Assembly (NCBI GenBank): GCA_000310025.1
Contig: FN649751.1
Location: 3,417,395-3,457,553, forward strand
Reading direction: 5' to 3'
Origin: Ectocarpus siliculosus
Taxonomy: Eukaryota > Sar > Phaeophyceae > Ectocarpales > Ectocarpaceae
Length of the DNA stretch: 40,159 nucleotides
The translations under genes were made by a program, and so were the position numbers. Below the pieces are notes generated by a model. It searched no databases and had not been told where the DNA came from. It was given only the letters and a program-made list of their open reading frames with translations. Shown one piece after another: positions 12,820 through 23,138 of this stretch. Positions within the stretch are counted from its first letter, which is position 1, and every line of letters begins with the position of its first letter.

Positions 12820-13181
12820 NNNNNNNNNNNNNNNNNNNNNNNNNNNNNNNNNNNNNNNNNNNNNNNNNNNNNNNNNNNNNNNNNNNNNNNNNNNNNNNNN
12901 NNNNNNNNNNNNNNNNNNNTAGAGACACCAAGCATTTTTTTTTTTTTCTCCGGGCACCCCCCCCCCCCCCCCCCCCCCCCCCTTCCTCGCGCGCTCCCCA
13001 CTCACTGCGACCAACTCTGCAAATACCAACTGAAAAATGAACTAATCAGGTGGCTGCCGTGGAGAAGGCCAACCTCGCCGACAAGATGTCCCACATTTCC
13101 ACCGGCGGCGGAGCTAGCCTAGAGCTGCTCGAGGGCAAGGAGCTTCCGGGAGTAAACGCTATCGAGGAGAGGACGTCTTGA
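7281..13181 (+). CDS. PGK: Phosphoglycerate kinase, complete 10-exon gene (PGK1)
   Basis: Catalyses reversible phosphoryl transfer between 1,3-bisphosphoglycerate/ADP and 3-phosphoglycerate/ATP (glycolysis; Calvin cycle in plastids). Exons: 7281-7364, 8802-9014, 9222-9332, 9866-9991, 10767-10874, 11110-11217, 11481-11582, 11971-12096, 12417-12542, 13050-13181. This gives 411 residues, the normal family length, and every intron is phase 0. Visible motifs: RVDLNAPL across the exon 1/2 junction, [54 protein letters not shown], the nucleotide-site [25 protein letters not shown] and [18 protein letters not shown] 7281 follows gcgcgcgcc, and the frame is open upstream to 7044 but without a convincing presequence. 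So a cytosolic enzyme is most likely, though a longer leader is possible. Intron 2 uses a GC donor. Intron 9 contains the assembly gap. Tandem paralogue of PGK2. Confidence 0.96.
7980..8075. repeat. T-rich short tandem repeat in PGK1 intron 1
   Basis: Three successive copies of an 11-bp unit (cattttatttt) followed by repeated ctctttttc blocks, all within the 1437-bp first intron of PGK1. A simple microsatellite with no coding content. Confidence 0.8.
8405..8429. repeat. (ACA)n trinucleotide microsatellite
   Basis: About eight ACA/CAA units in a row inside PGK1 intron 1. It produces spurious poly-Thr or poly-Cys frames on the two strands. Confidence 0.9.
9012..9020 (+). other. Non-canonical GC 5' splice site, PGK1 intron 2
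   Basis: Exon 2 must end after GAG (Glu) at 9014 to keep PGK in frame with exon 3 (GTG ATC AAG ATG). The intron then begins gcgagt, a GC donor with otherwise good consensus (gag|gcgagt). The nearest GT, at 9019, would leave a one-base frame error. The same donor hexamer is used in PGK2. Confidence 0.8.
12820..12919. other. Assembly gap of 100 Ns within poly-C tracts (PGK1 intron 9)
   Basis: Exactly 100 Ns follow an uninterrupted run of 41 C (12779-12819). A second long C run lies at about 12958-12982. The round size shows a placeholder of unknown length. It lies wholly within intron 9, so the PGK1 coding sequence is unaffected. Confidence 0.98.
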
Positions 13182-16063
13182 ACTGGCATGCTCGTGATGC
13201 TTGCCGTTCGCCGCTTACTTGGCTGCTGCGGTGGGTAGCGCGGTATAGGCCTCGTTTAGTGCACTGACGGAATCATTGGCACCATTGAGGTATCGGCAGC
13301 GGAACTTCATGCGGTACTTTGCTGTAGGATTGGTTATGTTCTTCTCTGCTGTATCCCATAAATGTAGGTACGTCGTGATGGGTTGACCGATAGCGTGGAT
13401 GAGACTAAACTCTTTTCCGACACACGTGTATTTAAGGTGTAGACGTATTCTTTGTTTCATTCTTCCAGAGTTTTTCACGAGTTGTGCATGTGGCCTTCCC
13501 TTTATTGCCGTTCGGCTTCCCGTCTGTACCGAAGTTGTGGATCTCAGAGTACCAGGACATGGTTTGAGTCTGCAAGGCAGGCAGGGTCGTCTATTTCAAA
13601 TTGTTTGGTGTAGTGACTTGTGGACGTTTTGGAGGATATTTAATGTTTGCTCGCGTCTGCGGCGGGAAGGTGACAGGGTAGACGTGGGACGGAGTTAGCC
13701 GGTATTGGGGAAAACACCCCCTTGACTTTTTGCGCGTGGAATTCGTTTCAGTTCTGTATCATCACGATCAATAATATAGGGTAGCTGCCAACGTTGAACA
13801 TTAGAAAGGGACGAAGGAGACGAAGAAGTTTAGCTAACAATTAGGTTCTCGGTGATCGTGTGTGCGTGGTGTGCTTCTGGTGTATGGTTTTGGCTAACAC
13901 TGTTCTGAATAATTGAGCACCCTCGCTCACTTCGAAGTCCATCGAGAAGGGCGGTAAGTGAAGCACCAGCTATGTTGCGCAATTTCTTGTGCCGCTTGGG
14001 TTTGGCGCATACGTTTAGGTAGACCTGACAACGCAGGGGCATTTGCTTTCACTCTCGTATGGGTCTCACACAGATTATGCACGGGCACATTTCCTGTAAA
14101 GATACAGGTGTCCCCGAAAACCTCTTTGACACTTGTAATGTCTGTCTGCTGCATTTCGTTGTCCACCCCCCCCCACCCGGGGGACATGCATTTGCCAAGG
14201 CAAAGAACACAGGTGTCCCCGAAAACTAGGGCCTTCCCCATTCTGCTCCTTTTGTTTTTTTCTGCTTCTTTTTTTCGACAAGCAGATACTTTTTGTTGGC
14301 CCAATCTGCTCGAGAATCTCCCTCAAGTGTCTAATATGCTCATTTTTTCACCAAATAAGCTTGATTGGGTGAAATATGCTCGAAATATGCTCGAAATCTC
14401 AATCTGCTCTTCTGCTTTTTAACGCCCGAACAGAATGGGGAAGAGCCTACCGAAAACCCCGTTGACCCTTGTAATGCCTGTCTGCTGCATTTCGTTGTCA
14501 GCCCCCCCCCACCCCGGGGACATGCATGTGCCAAAGCTACTCCGGTACTCTTCCTTCAGTGTTTTCAACCATAAACGAGTAGCTGAAACTTGTACTTGAA
14601 ACGTAGCGTGTGATGTAGACCGCCATGGTCGACACTGCTGTTCCTCCTCAAACGAACAGACTTGGATCTAATCATGGGCGGAGGAAGGTCCGTTGAAACA
14701 CTTACTACGAAGTGCGAGCCGAGATACAACATCTTGGAGAATAAGTGCTTCGGGCGAATTCCTTGATGTTGGGTCATCTGCGGAGGTACTCTTGTTAGCT
14801 GAGCGAATTCCACGGAGGAAGCAGGTTGATTATTTCTTTCTTCAGTAAATCGTAGTTACATGTAGTGTAATGGTATTTGATCCCTTCCTTCAGAATCAAT
14901 CACCTTTGAGCTGTGTGGAACTCTCTTGTCCGACCACAGTAGCAGGTTGTTGTTGCTTTCCGTTGTTCTCTTTCTCTTGATTAACGCTTTCCAAGCCAAC
15001 TCACAATATCCCGCGCACACACGATCATAGATTGCCTGTACGCACACACTGAACAGAAGGGCACATGTCTCGGCATAAAGCCCTGATCTAGCATGACGTC
15101 ACGTCATAGCATCCGACGGCGCCAAATAACCATGATCAACCACGATCACATGTCTACCTCCAAATACCATAACTAACAATAGCCCACCCTGAGTGGACGT
15201 AGATGCAGATACAGAAGCAAACCTCGGAGGGACTCTAGTCAATCAAGAGGATTGCGGGGTGGATCGAAGATACTACAACTCAAAACCCTCATCCGCACCT
15301 CTCCGTTAACCAAACCAAAGAAGCGGAACCAAGAAAGAAGAAAACACAGAAGCCGGGGCGGCAAAGTCGGTGGATAAAATCGGAAAAAGGCACATGGGTG
15401 CGAAAATAACCAAAACATCCGAACCGAAAAGACCATAACACGAAGTAACGAAATCGTGAAGAGAAAATCACAAACGATCTCGTACGAATGAACCGATCAA
15501 ATACGCAATCAAGTAAGCCAGAACCTTACGGGAAGGGGGGCTACGATGCGATCGAGTGCTGAATTGTAAACATAAAGAATATGAAAAGAAAACCGAGCCT
15601 ACAAAGGATCAAACGACATGGAAAACCGTTAGGGGTCGACCAAAATCGAGAAAAGCAGGGAAAGAGGGGGTTTCTGGGGAACGTAAACAATGGCCAATGA
15701 AAAGGACAGGAACCAACGCCAAAAACAACGTTCGCATGTCACGATACAACGTGCTTGCGATCGGGGTGGGGCGGGGAAAACAATCCTACTTGTACGTCAA
15801 GGCCAATTGCATGAAGAAAAATGCTTAAGAAAGTACCAAGACGGAACACGTTGGCCGTGGCATGCAATAGAAGCACTGGCGGAACGTTGGACCAAAAATA
15901 TGCGAAACAAACCATAGGCGGGGGGAGTTAAAACGATGCACCAAATTTGGGCGTCACCGCAACTAATGGCGAACCTAGGTCGCAATGAAAAATAGGTGAA
16001 GGGGAGCGAAAACTTTCGTCAACCGACCGAGAAGTGACAAACGGGGCGCGAAACTACGCAACA
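13182..16063. other. PGK1 3' flank and repeat-derived DNA without recognised genes
   Basis: After the PGK1 stop the first few hundred bases presumably hold its 3' UTR; no defined polyadenylation signal was assigned. From about 14.1 kb the DNA contains degenerate repeats (see the separate entry). From about 15.2 to 16.05 kb it is A-rich on this strand, which may be the 3' non-coding part of the minus-strand retrotransposon. No long terminal repeat matching the 25-26 kb side was found. Confidence 0.5.
14114..14535. repeat. Pair of about 86-bp direct repeats enclosing an inverted repeat
   Basis: Segments 14114-14199 and 14450-14535 are clearly related. Both run from ccgaaaacc through cttgtaatg(t/c)ctgtctg and gcatttcgttgtc, a C-run, then ggggacatgcat. 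Between them, 14229-14248 (gggccttccccattctgctc) is nearly the inverse of 14428-14448. A short motif, acaggtgtccccgaaaac, also occurs twice (14104 and 14209). This looks like remnants of a small non-autonomous element. Confidence 0.7.
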
Positions 16064-16275
16064 CAATAGCAAGAGCCAGTCTCAAAGAGATTGAGAGGGC
16101 GAGCGGAAAGCATAAAGGAGCAATAGCCAGTCTCAAACTATACGAGAGGACGAGCTAGAAACATGCAGAAGCAATAGCCAGTCTCAAAAATCGATCGAGA
16201 GGGCGAGCTAGAAACATACAGAAGCAATAGCCAGTCTCGAAAATAGATCGAGAGGGCGAGCTAGAAACATACAGA
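16064..16275. repeat. Four tandem copies of an about 52-bp unit
   Basis: Units beginning with variants of gcaatagccagtctc start near 16064, 16121, 16171 and 16223, each followed by a gagagggcgagc-type block and cataca or cataaa. The array overlaps the 3' end of the last retrotransposon frame on the minus strand, where it would be read as repeated residues. It is more likely 3' non-coding sequence of the element. Confidence 0.85.
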
Positions 16276-17183
16276 CAAACATACGTAAACACAAACATGT
16301 AACACACAAACAATACACATACATATACATACACATAAAACAAGGGCAACAGTGCTATCAGGTATCTATAGCCACCACGCGACTCGTCTACATTGCGCAA
16401 GATACCTCGCATGAAGGGACTACTTCGGTGCAGCTGAAGGCACCAAGAACCACAAACAGCTCCCAAAGCTGTCGTGTAGCGCGAAGGGGAGAGGGTGATC
16501 TTGACAGGTCCAGGGTCATCCAGGAAGCGAACGAAGAAGACGTTTGTAGTTGGAGTATGTCCGGAGATTTTCCCTAGCCACCATAGAGCGTCTTGAGCCT
16601 TGTACCAGAAGTGTGCGCCAACAGGCAGCACGGTGTTGCGAAAACGGCGGGCCCAAACATCGCGGGGAACATGTTCGCACCCAGGCGACGAGGACCGCTC
16701 GCCTTTGATGCGAGACAGTTCACGTTCCGCTGTGCCAATGCGCATGCGACGATACAGACGGTTAGTCTGCCGGTGTTGGTCGGGTGTACCAGCCCAATAC
16801 AGAAGAATCTGTTTTCGGGAGTGTTGGAGGTCCATTTCTCGTTCCCACGAGGGCCGCAGAAGACCTTTCCAGTGGGTCTCGTACATGACTGCGATAACGC
16901 CGCCACGTCCTCGAACCGACTGGTGTCCCGTGATTTTCTCAACCTCGAGCCTGCGGACAGGCGCCGAAAAATCGTCCACGGTAACATGGTACGGCGGAGA
17001 CTTCGGCGTGTAGTTGTTGAGAACATACTGCGTGAGGCCTGCAGGCAAAAACCGAGGCATGTCGTCACTGTCGTGTGGGTTCGCACACGGTTTGCAACGA
17101 GCGACAGAAACTCGGTGCTTGGCATCCACTCCGGGCATATCGGAGGGAAGATCCAAGCTCCTTGTCAGCCACCGGGCTGCCAT
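16155..17183 (-). pseudogene. Retrotransposon Pol C-terminus: chromodomain plus Tudor-like segment
   Basis: Continuation of the integrase frame after a +1 shift near 17150. Residues about 78-131 (16791-16952) look like a chromodomain: VEKITGHQ, an RGRGG stretch, then YETHWKGL and SWEREMDL. This follows the usual pattern in which a chromodomain binds methylated histone H3 and steers integration. Residues about 186-238 (16470-16628) contain LPVGAHFWYKAQDALWWLGK and VRFLDDPGPVKI, a pattern of aromatic residues on beta strands that suggests a Tudor/SH3-like fold; this second assignment is tentative. The last about 85 residues are hydrophobic and cross the 52-bp tandem repeats, so the true stop may have been lost or the tail may be non-functional read-through. 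Confidence 0.72.
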
Positions 17184-19389
17184 CAGGAGCCTTGTTGCAA
17201 GGACCGACTGCGAGGATTTTAAAAGGACCTGTCCAAGTCAAGGACAGCTTCTTCTTGAGTACCTGGGAGTCAGCGTCTGCGCGGGCCTTGGAAGTGAGTT
17301 TGGCACCTTGGCGGATGGTAGCCAAATGGTTATAGACCCACACCCAACCACCGGTAGCGTAAACGGGTAGTTTGTGTAAGGCATCAGACAGTTTCGAGTT
17401 CCGTCTTTCCATACGGGAAACTGTGAGTGCGTGTTGTTCACGCACTAGCTCGTAGGAGCGCCGTTGCCGATTGGCGGCAAGGTTGCAATGCTCGAGCTGA
17501 TCGCGGGCAAGCGACTGGTGACCACGAGCGTAAATGTTGTCAAAAACGGTCAGTGGAAACCTGGGCAGGCGCGCCATATGCACCTCATTGGGCGCCAATC
17601 CTGTGGCAGCGCTAACGGAGTTGTTGTACGCGAATTCAACATGAGGGAGATGAATGTCCCAATCATCTTGTCGTTCGTTCACAACCATAGCCAGCATCTG
17701 GGCCATGGTGTGGTTCACGCGCACAACTCCTCCGTTACCGCTAGGGTGGTACGCGCTCGTCGTAATTTTTCGGACGCGCAGCAATTTTAGGATGGCAACC
17801 GACAGTTTGGAGCAAAACTGCAATCCATTATCAGAAAGAATGCTGAGGGGGCATCCCCAAACAGGCATGTATTTATTGACAAGGACGTCAGGTGTACCTT
17901 CAGCTGTGAACTCCGCGTCAGTCACTGCGTACATACTGGCTCTCCGACTGAAACGGTCAGTGAACAGCAAAATATACGAGAAACCTCGCGGAGTTGTGGG
18001 AAGCGGACCAAAATAGTCGATGCTAATCGCGACCCCTGGTGCCGAAGGAAGAGGGATCGTGAGAATCGGCCAGCGAATAGTCTGGCGCGCAGTTTTGCGG
18101 GCCTGACATTTCAAACATCGCCGAATCCACCAACGAGTACTGATACTCATCCCAATCCACCAGTAAAACCTCTCAAGCAAGCTAAGCGTGCGAGCGGTAT
18201 TAAGATGGCAGAGGGCGTTGGCATGACAAGCTTGCATGACCCAAGGTCGCATTAACATGGGCACGCAAATACGAGTGGGTTCGTCATTCAACAGACGTGC
18301 AGCTCGTCCTCCGGGACGGTCAGAAGACACCGGGGGCTTGGTATTCTTTCGTACCAAGAGGCAAATGCCATCGTCTGTGACGAGGCGTCCTTTATCTGCA
18401 AGCTCTCGAATATCCTCCAACGATGGTCTATGCCTGGAGTGATATGGCACTCTGGCAAAGAAATCGATAGGTAGACTCTGAGGGCGTTTGAGGAGAATGT
18501 AGCGGATGGTGGCTTCACACACCGGCTCTTTCTGCTGTTCCCGCGCCCAATCGGCACGCGTGTAGCGTTCGACGGACTCACGGAATTCTAACTCTGCAGG
18601 ATTGAGGACCATGGAATCCACTGCGGGCGTTGCCTTACCAGCTGCAGCAGCAGGTTGTGACAAACCCAACAGAGGACCCGTAGGTGCGTCGGTAACCGTC
18701 TCCGGCGGCGCTATGGGCACCGTTGGGACAGGTTCGACAGCAGGCTCAGTCGTGGTGTCAGCTGGCGTCACTCGTGTCTGACGACGAGAAGCGCCTGCAG
18801 CGGCAGCAGCACGCGGAGCGTGTGGGGGGATCGACAAATCAGGACCGAAACCGTAGTTTACATCGGGTTGAGGCTGGCCCGCAGCAGCCGCGGTTCGGCG
18901 ACGCGTACGAGTAGAGATCAGTTCCGATGGATCAATACCATGCGGTTGCAACCGAGAGGTCGAAGGCGGCGGCAATGAGTCGGCGGCATCCAAACGATCA
19001 GAGTGGGAGCCGGCGTCGACAGTTGCGGTCGCAGGAGACACGACAGGGGGCAACCGAGAGTTATCGTCGGCGGTCTGTGTGTCGTGGACAGGGAGCGCAA
19101 ATGCAGCTGTATCCGTGTGGGGTCGCGCAGACGGTCCGTAAACCGTGGCGGTGTCCTTATACAATGGTCTCATCGGAGAAACAACAGGAGAAGCTGAAGA
19201 CCGGAGTGCCGGCACAGCGCCCTGTTTTTTCTGGGTTGCAGCGGAAATAACCTCTGGCACAGCAAATACGGAGTGCTCGGTGCAAGACAATGCACGATCG
19301 TCCGCAAGGTGTCGCAAAGGTCCTCGCGCATTGACGTACGGAAAAAACACGAGCGACGAATTCTCCTGCAGGAGCATCAAGGTCGTCAA
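17065..19389 (-). pseudogene. Retrotransposon integrase domain, catalytic Glu replaced by Val
   Basis: 774-codon frame. Residues 1-260 are a low-complexity Pro/Ala/Thr-rich spacer downstream of RNase H. The integrase zinc-binding region is around His389, His395, Cys425 and Cys428. The catalytic core has Asp458 (ISIDYFGPLP) and Asp520 (LSDNGLQF). The third acidic residue of DD35E should be residue 556, exactly 35 residues after Asp520, but the codon at 17724-17722 is GTG (Val) within GNGGVVRVN, so strand transfer should be abolished. A GPF module (LTWTGPFKILAVG) lies near residue 718. The frame joins the RNase H frame by a +1 shift at an A6 run (19342-19347) and the chromodomain frame by another +1 shift near 17150. 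Confidence 0.9.
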
Positions 19390-20103
19390 TCCTCATGCGA
19401 GGCCCGTGTTCGCGAAAATCCGCAAAATCATCGGAAGTGAGGGGTAGCCCACCCAAAGCGGCGTTCTCGCTCGGGGGCGCCAGCCCACCCAAACCAACGC
19501 CAGGCGTGGTTTGTCCGGGTGATGCGTGACCTGTCGCTTGGATCAGATACACACCAACGTCTTCTGGGGACGTCACCCTACTGTTACCGTTGATGTCGAC
19601 GGCAGTAGGCTCAATCGGCAGACGAGTCAGCATGTCAGCATTTCCGTTGGAGGCACCTCGTCGGTACTCCAACGTGTAGCTGTATGCTTCAAGGAACTCA
19701 ATCCAGCGTTGGACGCGTGGGTTGTGCTCGCTGATTTTTGACAAAATTTCCAGCGCCTTATTGTCGGAATAGATGCGGAAGTGTGTGCCACGAAGGTATT
19801 CGCGGAGACGCTTGATCGCCCATACAACGGCTCCTGCTTCGAGATCGAGAGCGGTCCAGTTGCGTTCAGCGTCGAGCGTGGCTCTGCTGATGAAAACGAC
19901 CGGCCGTACCGAGCCGTCTTTCTGCTCTTGCTCCAGCGCGGCGCCGAGACCGTCGGAGCTGGCGTCACAGCAAAGACGTAAAGGGCGTGTACCGTCCGCG
20001 ATAGCGTCCCAATCAGGAAACACTAAAATGGGCGGTTTCGCGAGCTCAGCCAGCAGGCTGCGAACAGTTGTTTCAATGTCGCTCGTGAAAGCGAAGGGAA
20101 CAC
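19157..20103 (-). pseudogene. Retrotransposon RNase H domain
   Basis: Continues the reverse transcriptase frame after a +1 shift at the T7 run 20105-20111. Soon after the junction the frame reads VPFAFTSDIE. It then has RLCCDASSDGLGAALEQ (first catalytic Asp), LDLEAGAVVWAIKRLREYL (Glu), FRIYSDNKALEIL (second Asp) and NGNADMLTRLP (last Asp), the set expected for a Ty3/gypsy RNase H that removes the RNA template during reverse transcription. After about 19340 the correct frame passes to the integrase ORF; the remaining codons to 19157 are out of frame and probably not meaningful. Confidence 0.88.
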
Positions 20104-23100
20104 CTTTTTTTGAGCAAGTGCGTAATGGACTTCACACGCTTGGCCATGTCTCTGAGGAAACGTCGGTAGTAGCTCAGACCACCCATGAATGACCTGAGTT
20201 TCTTGACGGTCGTAGGCATGGGCATACCTGCCAGGGCGGCTACTTTACGGGCGTTGGGGAGGACACCTTTCGAAGATATGGTGTGCCCCAAGAAGTCAGC
20301 CTTGGTGGTACCGATGGTGGCTTTCGAGGGAGAAAGTTTGAGGTCGTACTTTCTCAACCGTTCGAAGAGCGTGCGCAAATTACGGACATGCTGCAGCGGG
20401 CCTTCGTCAAAAACAACGACGTCATCGAGGTATGCCTCGACTCCATCGAGCCCTTTGATTACTTCGTTAATCACTTTTACAAAGTGGCCTGCGGATTGGC
20501 TAGCACCCATCGGCATGCGGAGCCATTCGAACAAACGAGTGGGGGTCGCAAAGGCCGTAAGGGGGATAGTGTCCTTGTGGACAGTGATCTGGTGGAAGGA
20601 ACCCGTGAAATCGAATAGCGAGAAAATCGAACCTCTGTTGAGTTTCGTTAGAATCTCGTCGACTCGGGGGATGGGAAGTTGACCAAAGCTGCTGATATGG
20701 TTCAACTTTCTGTAGTTAACCGTGATGCGTATTCCACCATACTTCTTTGGTATAACCACGATGGGGCTGGAACAAGGAGAGGTCGAGTGCTGAATTAGGC
20801 CAGCAGCTAGATACTGGTCCAGAATGGCATCGACTTGCTTTGCAACCAAAGGATTCATACGGTACGGTTTGGACGTCACAGGGGGACAATCCGGAGGTAC
20901 TTTGATCTCAAACGGCATCAGGGAACAGGACCCTAAATCCGTCGAGGATGTGGAAAACACGTCTTGGAAATAATGCAAAAGATCACCAAGCTCTGTGATG
21001 ACCTCTGGTGACCAACCAGGACCGTGTAAATCAAACTTAACCAACTTCAGGTGAGGCGGCAAGCGATTCCACAATGACTCAAAGCTAACTCTCTGATCGG
21101 CCCTCAACCGCTCCATCACATGCTGTGGTGGCGGCGAGGGCGAATTGTGAACGGGGGCAGGGGCCGCAGGGGGTGATTTCCCTGGGTCCGGCACAGGAGG
21201 ACCGGTGGATCGTAGGTTGTGCACGAAGGGATCGTGGCAACGCACCTGCGGATCGACGGTCCTGTCCGCGTTATCCTCGGTAGAACAGAAAATAGGTCCA
21301 GGCACCGAACATGAAGTATCAGCTTCGTCACTAAATTGTTGTTCTAAATGCTCTACCGGGACGCGCATCAGCGGGGCGGCAGCAGTACCGAGCAAGTCTC
21401 CTGGCTCAAGTTCTGCAGCACCCGCGAGCGGCACAAACTGACGTCCGTCGGAGACAAAGATTTCTTCGTTCGACGAAACATCAGGCAACATGTTGACAAG
21501 GTATTGACCGGTCAGAGCCGGTGTACCGTTGGAACGCACCAAGTTGACTTCAATCATTTGGTGGTCGTCTGACAATGAAGTACACGTTGGCCCTGCATAA
21601 CGGAGCTGGAATTGGTCCGCCGGGTCTGTGAAATCGGGCACATACGCGACCGCACCAGAATCATCCTGGTGGGCAAGCGTATATTCACCAAAAACGCGAT
21701 TGTCCAGTGGCCTCGGAGGCAACATACGGTATGTGCGAGTGTTAAGTCGCATGAAACTATCGCGTCCCAATAGGATGGGAAACTGCATGGTGTTTGCAGG
21801 GACGATGTGCGCCCAAACGGCAAGAGAAGCCGAAGGCGTATCACCGTGGAAAAATTGCACACTCAGACCGACTGTATCAGACGTCTGAAGAGACTCGGAT
21901 TTACCAAAACCTCCCCAAGAACGTGAGTTACCGTGCGAGATGGAAGCCTCTGAGATGGCTCCCATGGCTTTGAGGGTACCGACAGCGTTGCTGTTGATGA
22001 ACGTGGCCGGTGATCCTGAATCGAGCTGAGCGGCGCAACCATATTGTGATTTGGCTGGCCCAGCGTGGATTTTGACTCGAGTCGTAAATGAAGCGTCGTC
22101 AACTGTAACAACACCACCTACGAGGCAAGGACCATGCTCAGCGAGCAACGGTACACGATCTTCCTCATGATACTCAGCGGACGTAACCGCGAGAACTTCA
22201 GCGCTGTGATCCCTTGGAACATGCGCTGATTTTATGCGGTAACCTGACGACGGGGCGGCCTCCTCGGCGGCAGCCGTCGAAATACGCTCTTGCGTTGCAG
22301 GGTTAACCTCATGTATTGTATTCCGGAGCTGAGCGTCGGACGAAACTTGTGGCGGAAGTGTCGGCGTCGGCGTGTGCTCTCGGAGTAGGTCTCGAACAAC
22401 CTGCAGGCTTTTGCCAAGCAGATTGGAGCCCCGCCATAAAGAGGGTTGGATTGCAGCAGGATCATCCGCGCGATGTCCAATGCCCCATATGGCATCGAAT
22501 GGGCTAGCTTCGACGAGCATTTTGTCGCCGGTGCCCAAAAGATGTTGTCGCATAGCGGGATTTTGCGAAAATTTGTAGTAGGAGGCGACACGCACCACGT
22601 TTTCACGCTCGCGCTCCCAAACAGTTTCGTCAAACCCTTTAACTTGGCGTCCGTAACGCTTATGTTTAATCGGGTCAGAAACACCCATAATCCGCCGCAA
22701 CGTATCTTGGTCGCCAAAGAGACGAGCCTTGGCAGCCGCAAAGAATTGTTCTCCACAAGAGTATTGCACACCATCTACAGTAAAGATGGAGGGCGTCCAT
22801 TGCGAGAAAACCGACGGGGCTTGCCAGAACAATACCATGTCAGGTGTGCAGTACTCCTTGCTCGGATCAAACGCTGGTGGTGAACACCTGGCGTCGGTCG
22901 GAAGAGGAGGGTAGATACGAATACCAGCAATTGCGGAGGAGGGGAATGTCTGTTTCCCCAAGTCCTCTACTCTACCAACAGCGCAACCCGGTGGGGGTGT
23001 ATAGTCTGTAGCGCTTTCGCTAGAATCCATCACGTTGGAGACATGACGGACCTCCCTTGACGAGGGTCGCGAGTTTTTCGCTGTTTGTTCTGCGATGGGC

Positions 23101-23138
23101 GCAATCGGAGCGTCCTCCGAATACGGTGTTGTCAGCAC
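20073..23138 (-). pseudogene. Retrotransposon Pol: NADAR domain, retropepsin and reverse transcriptase in one frame
   Basis: Uninterrupted 1021-codon frame. Residues about 101-252 (22383-22838) match the NADAR/YbiA (DUF1768) fold: LFWQAPSVFSQWTPSIFTVD, CGEQFFAAAKARLFGD (Glu130, Lys137), VKGFDETVW, YYKFSQNPAMRQHLLGTGD, LVEASPFDAIWGIG (Asp215, Trp218). Retropepsin lies at about 366-476, with active site LDSGS (Asp373) and ILLGRD. Reverse transcriptase lies at about 740-975, with SPIVVIPKK, the LFDFTGSFHQI block (Asp843) and the YLDD box at 903-906. NADAR enzymes are N-glycosidases or ADP-ribosyl-guanine hydrolases; a role in this element is unknown. The first start-like codon is a GTG at 23138, overlapping the upstream frame by 7 nt, so the product is presumably a Gag-Pol fusion. 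RNase H follows only after a frameshift, so the Pol is broken. Confidence 0.93.
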
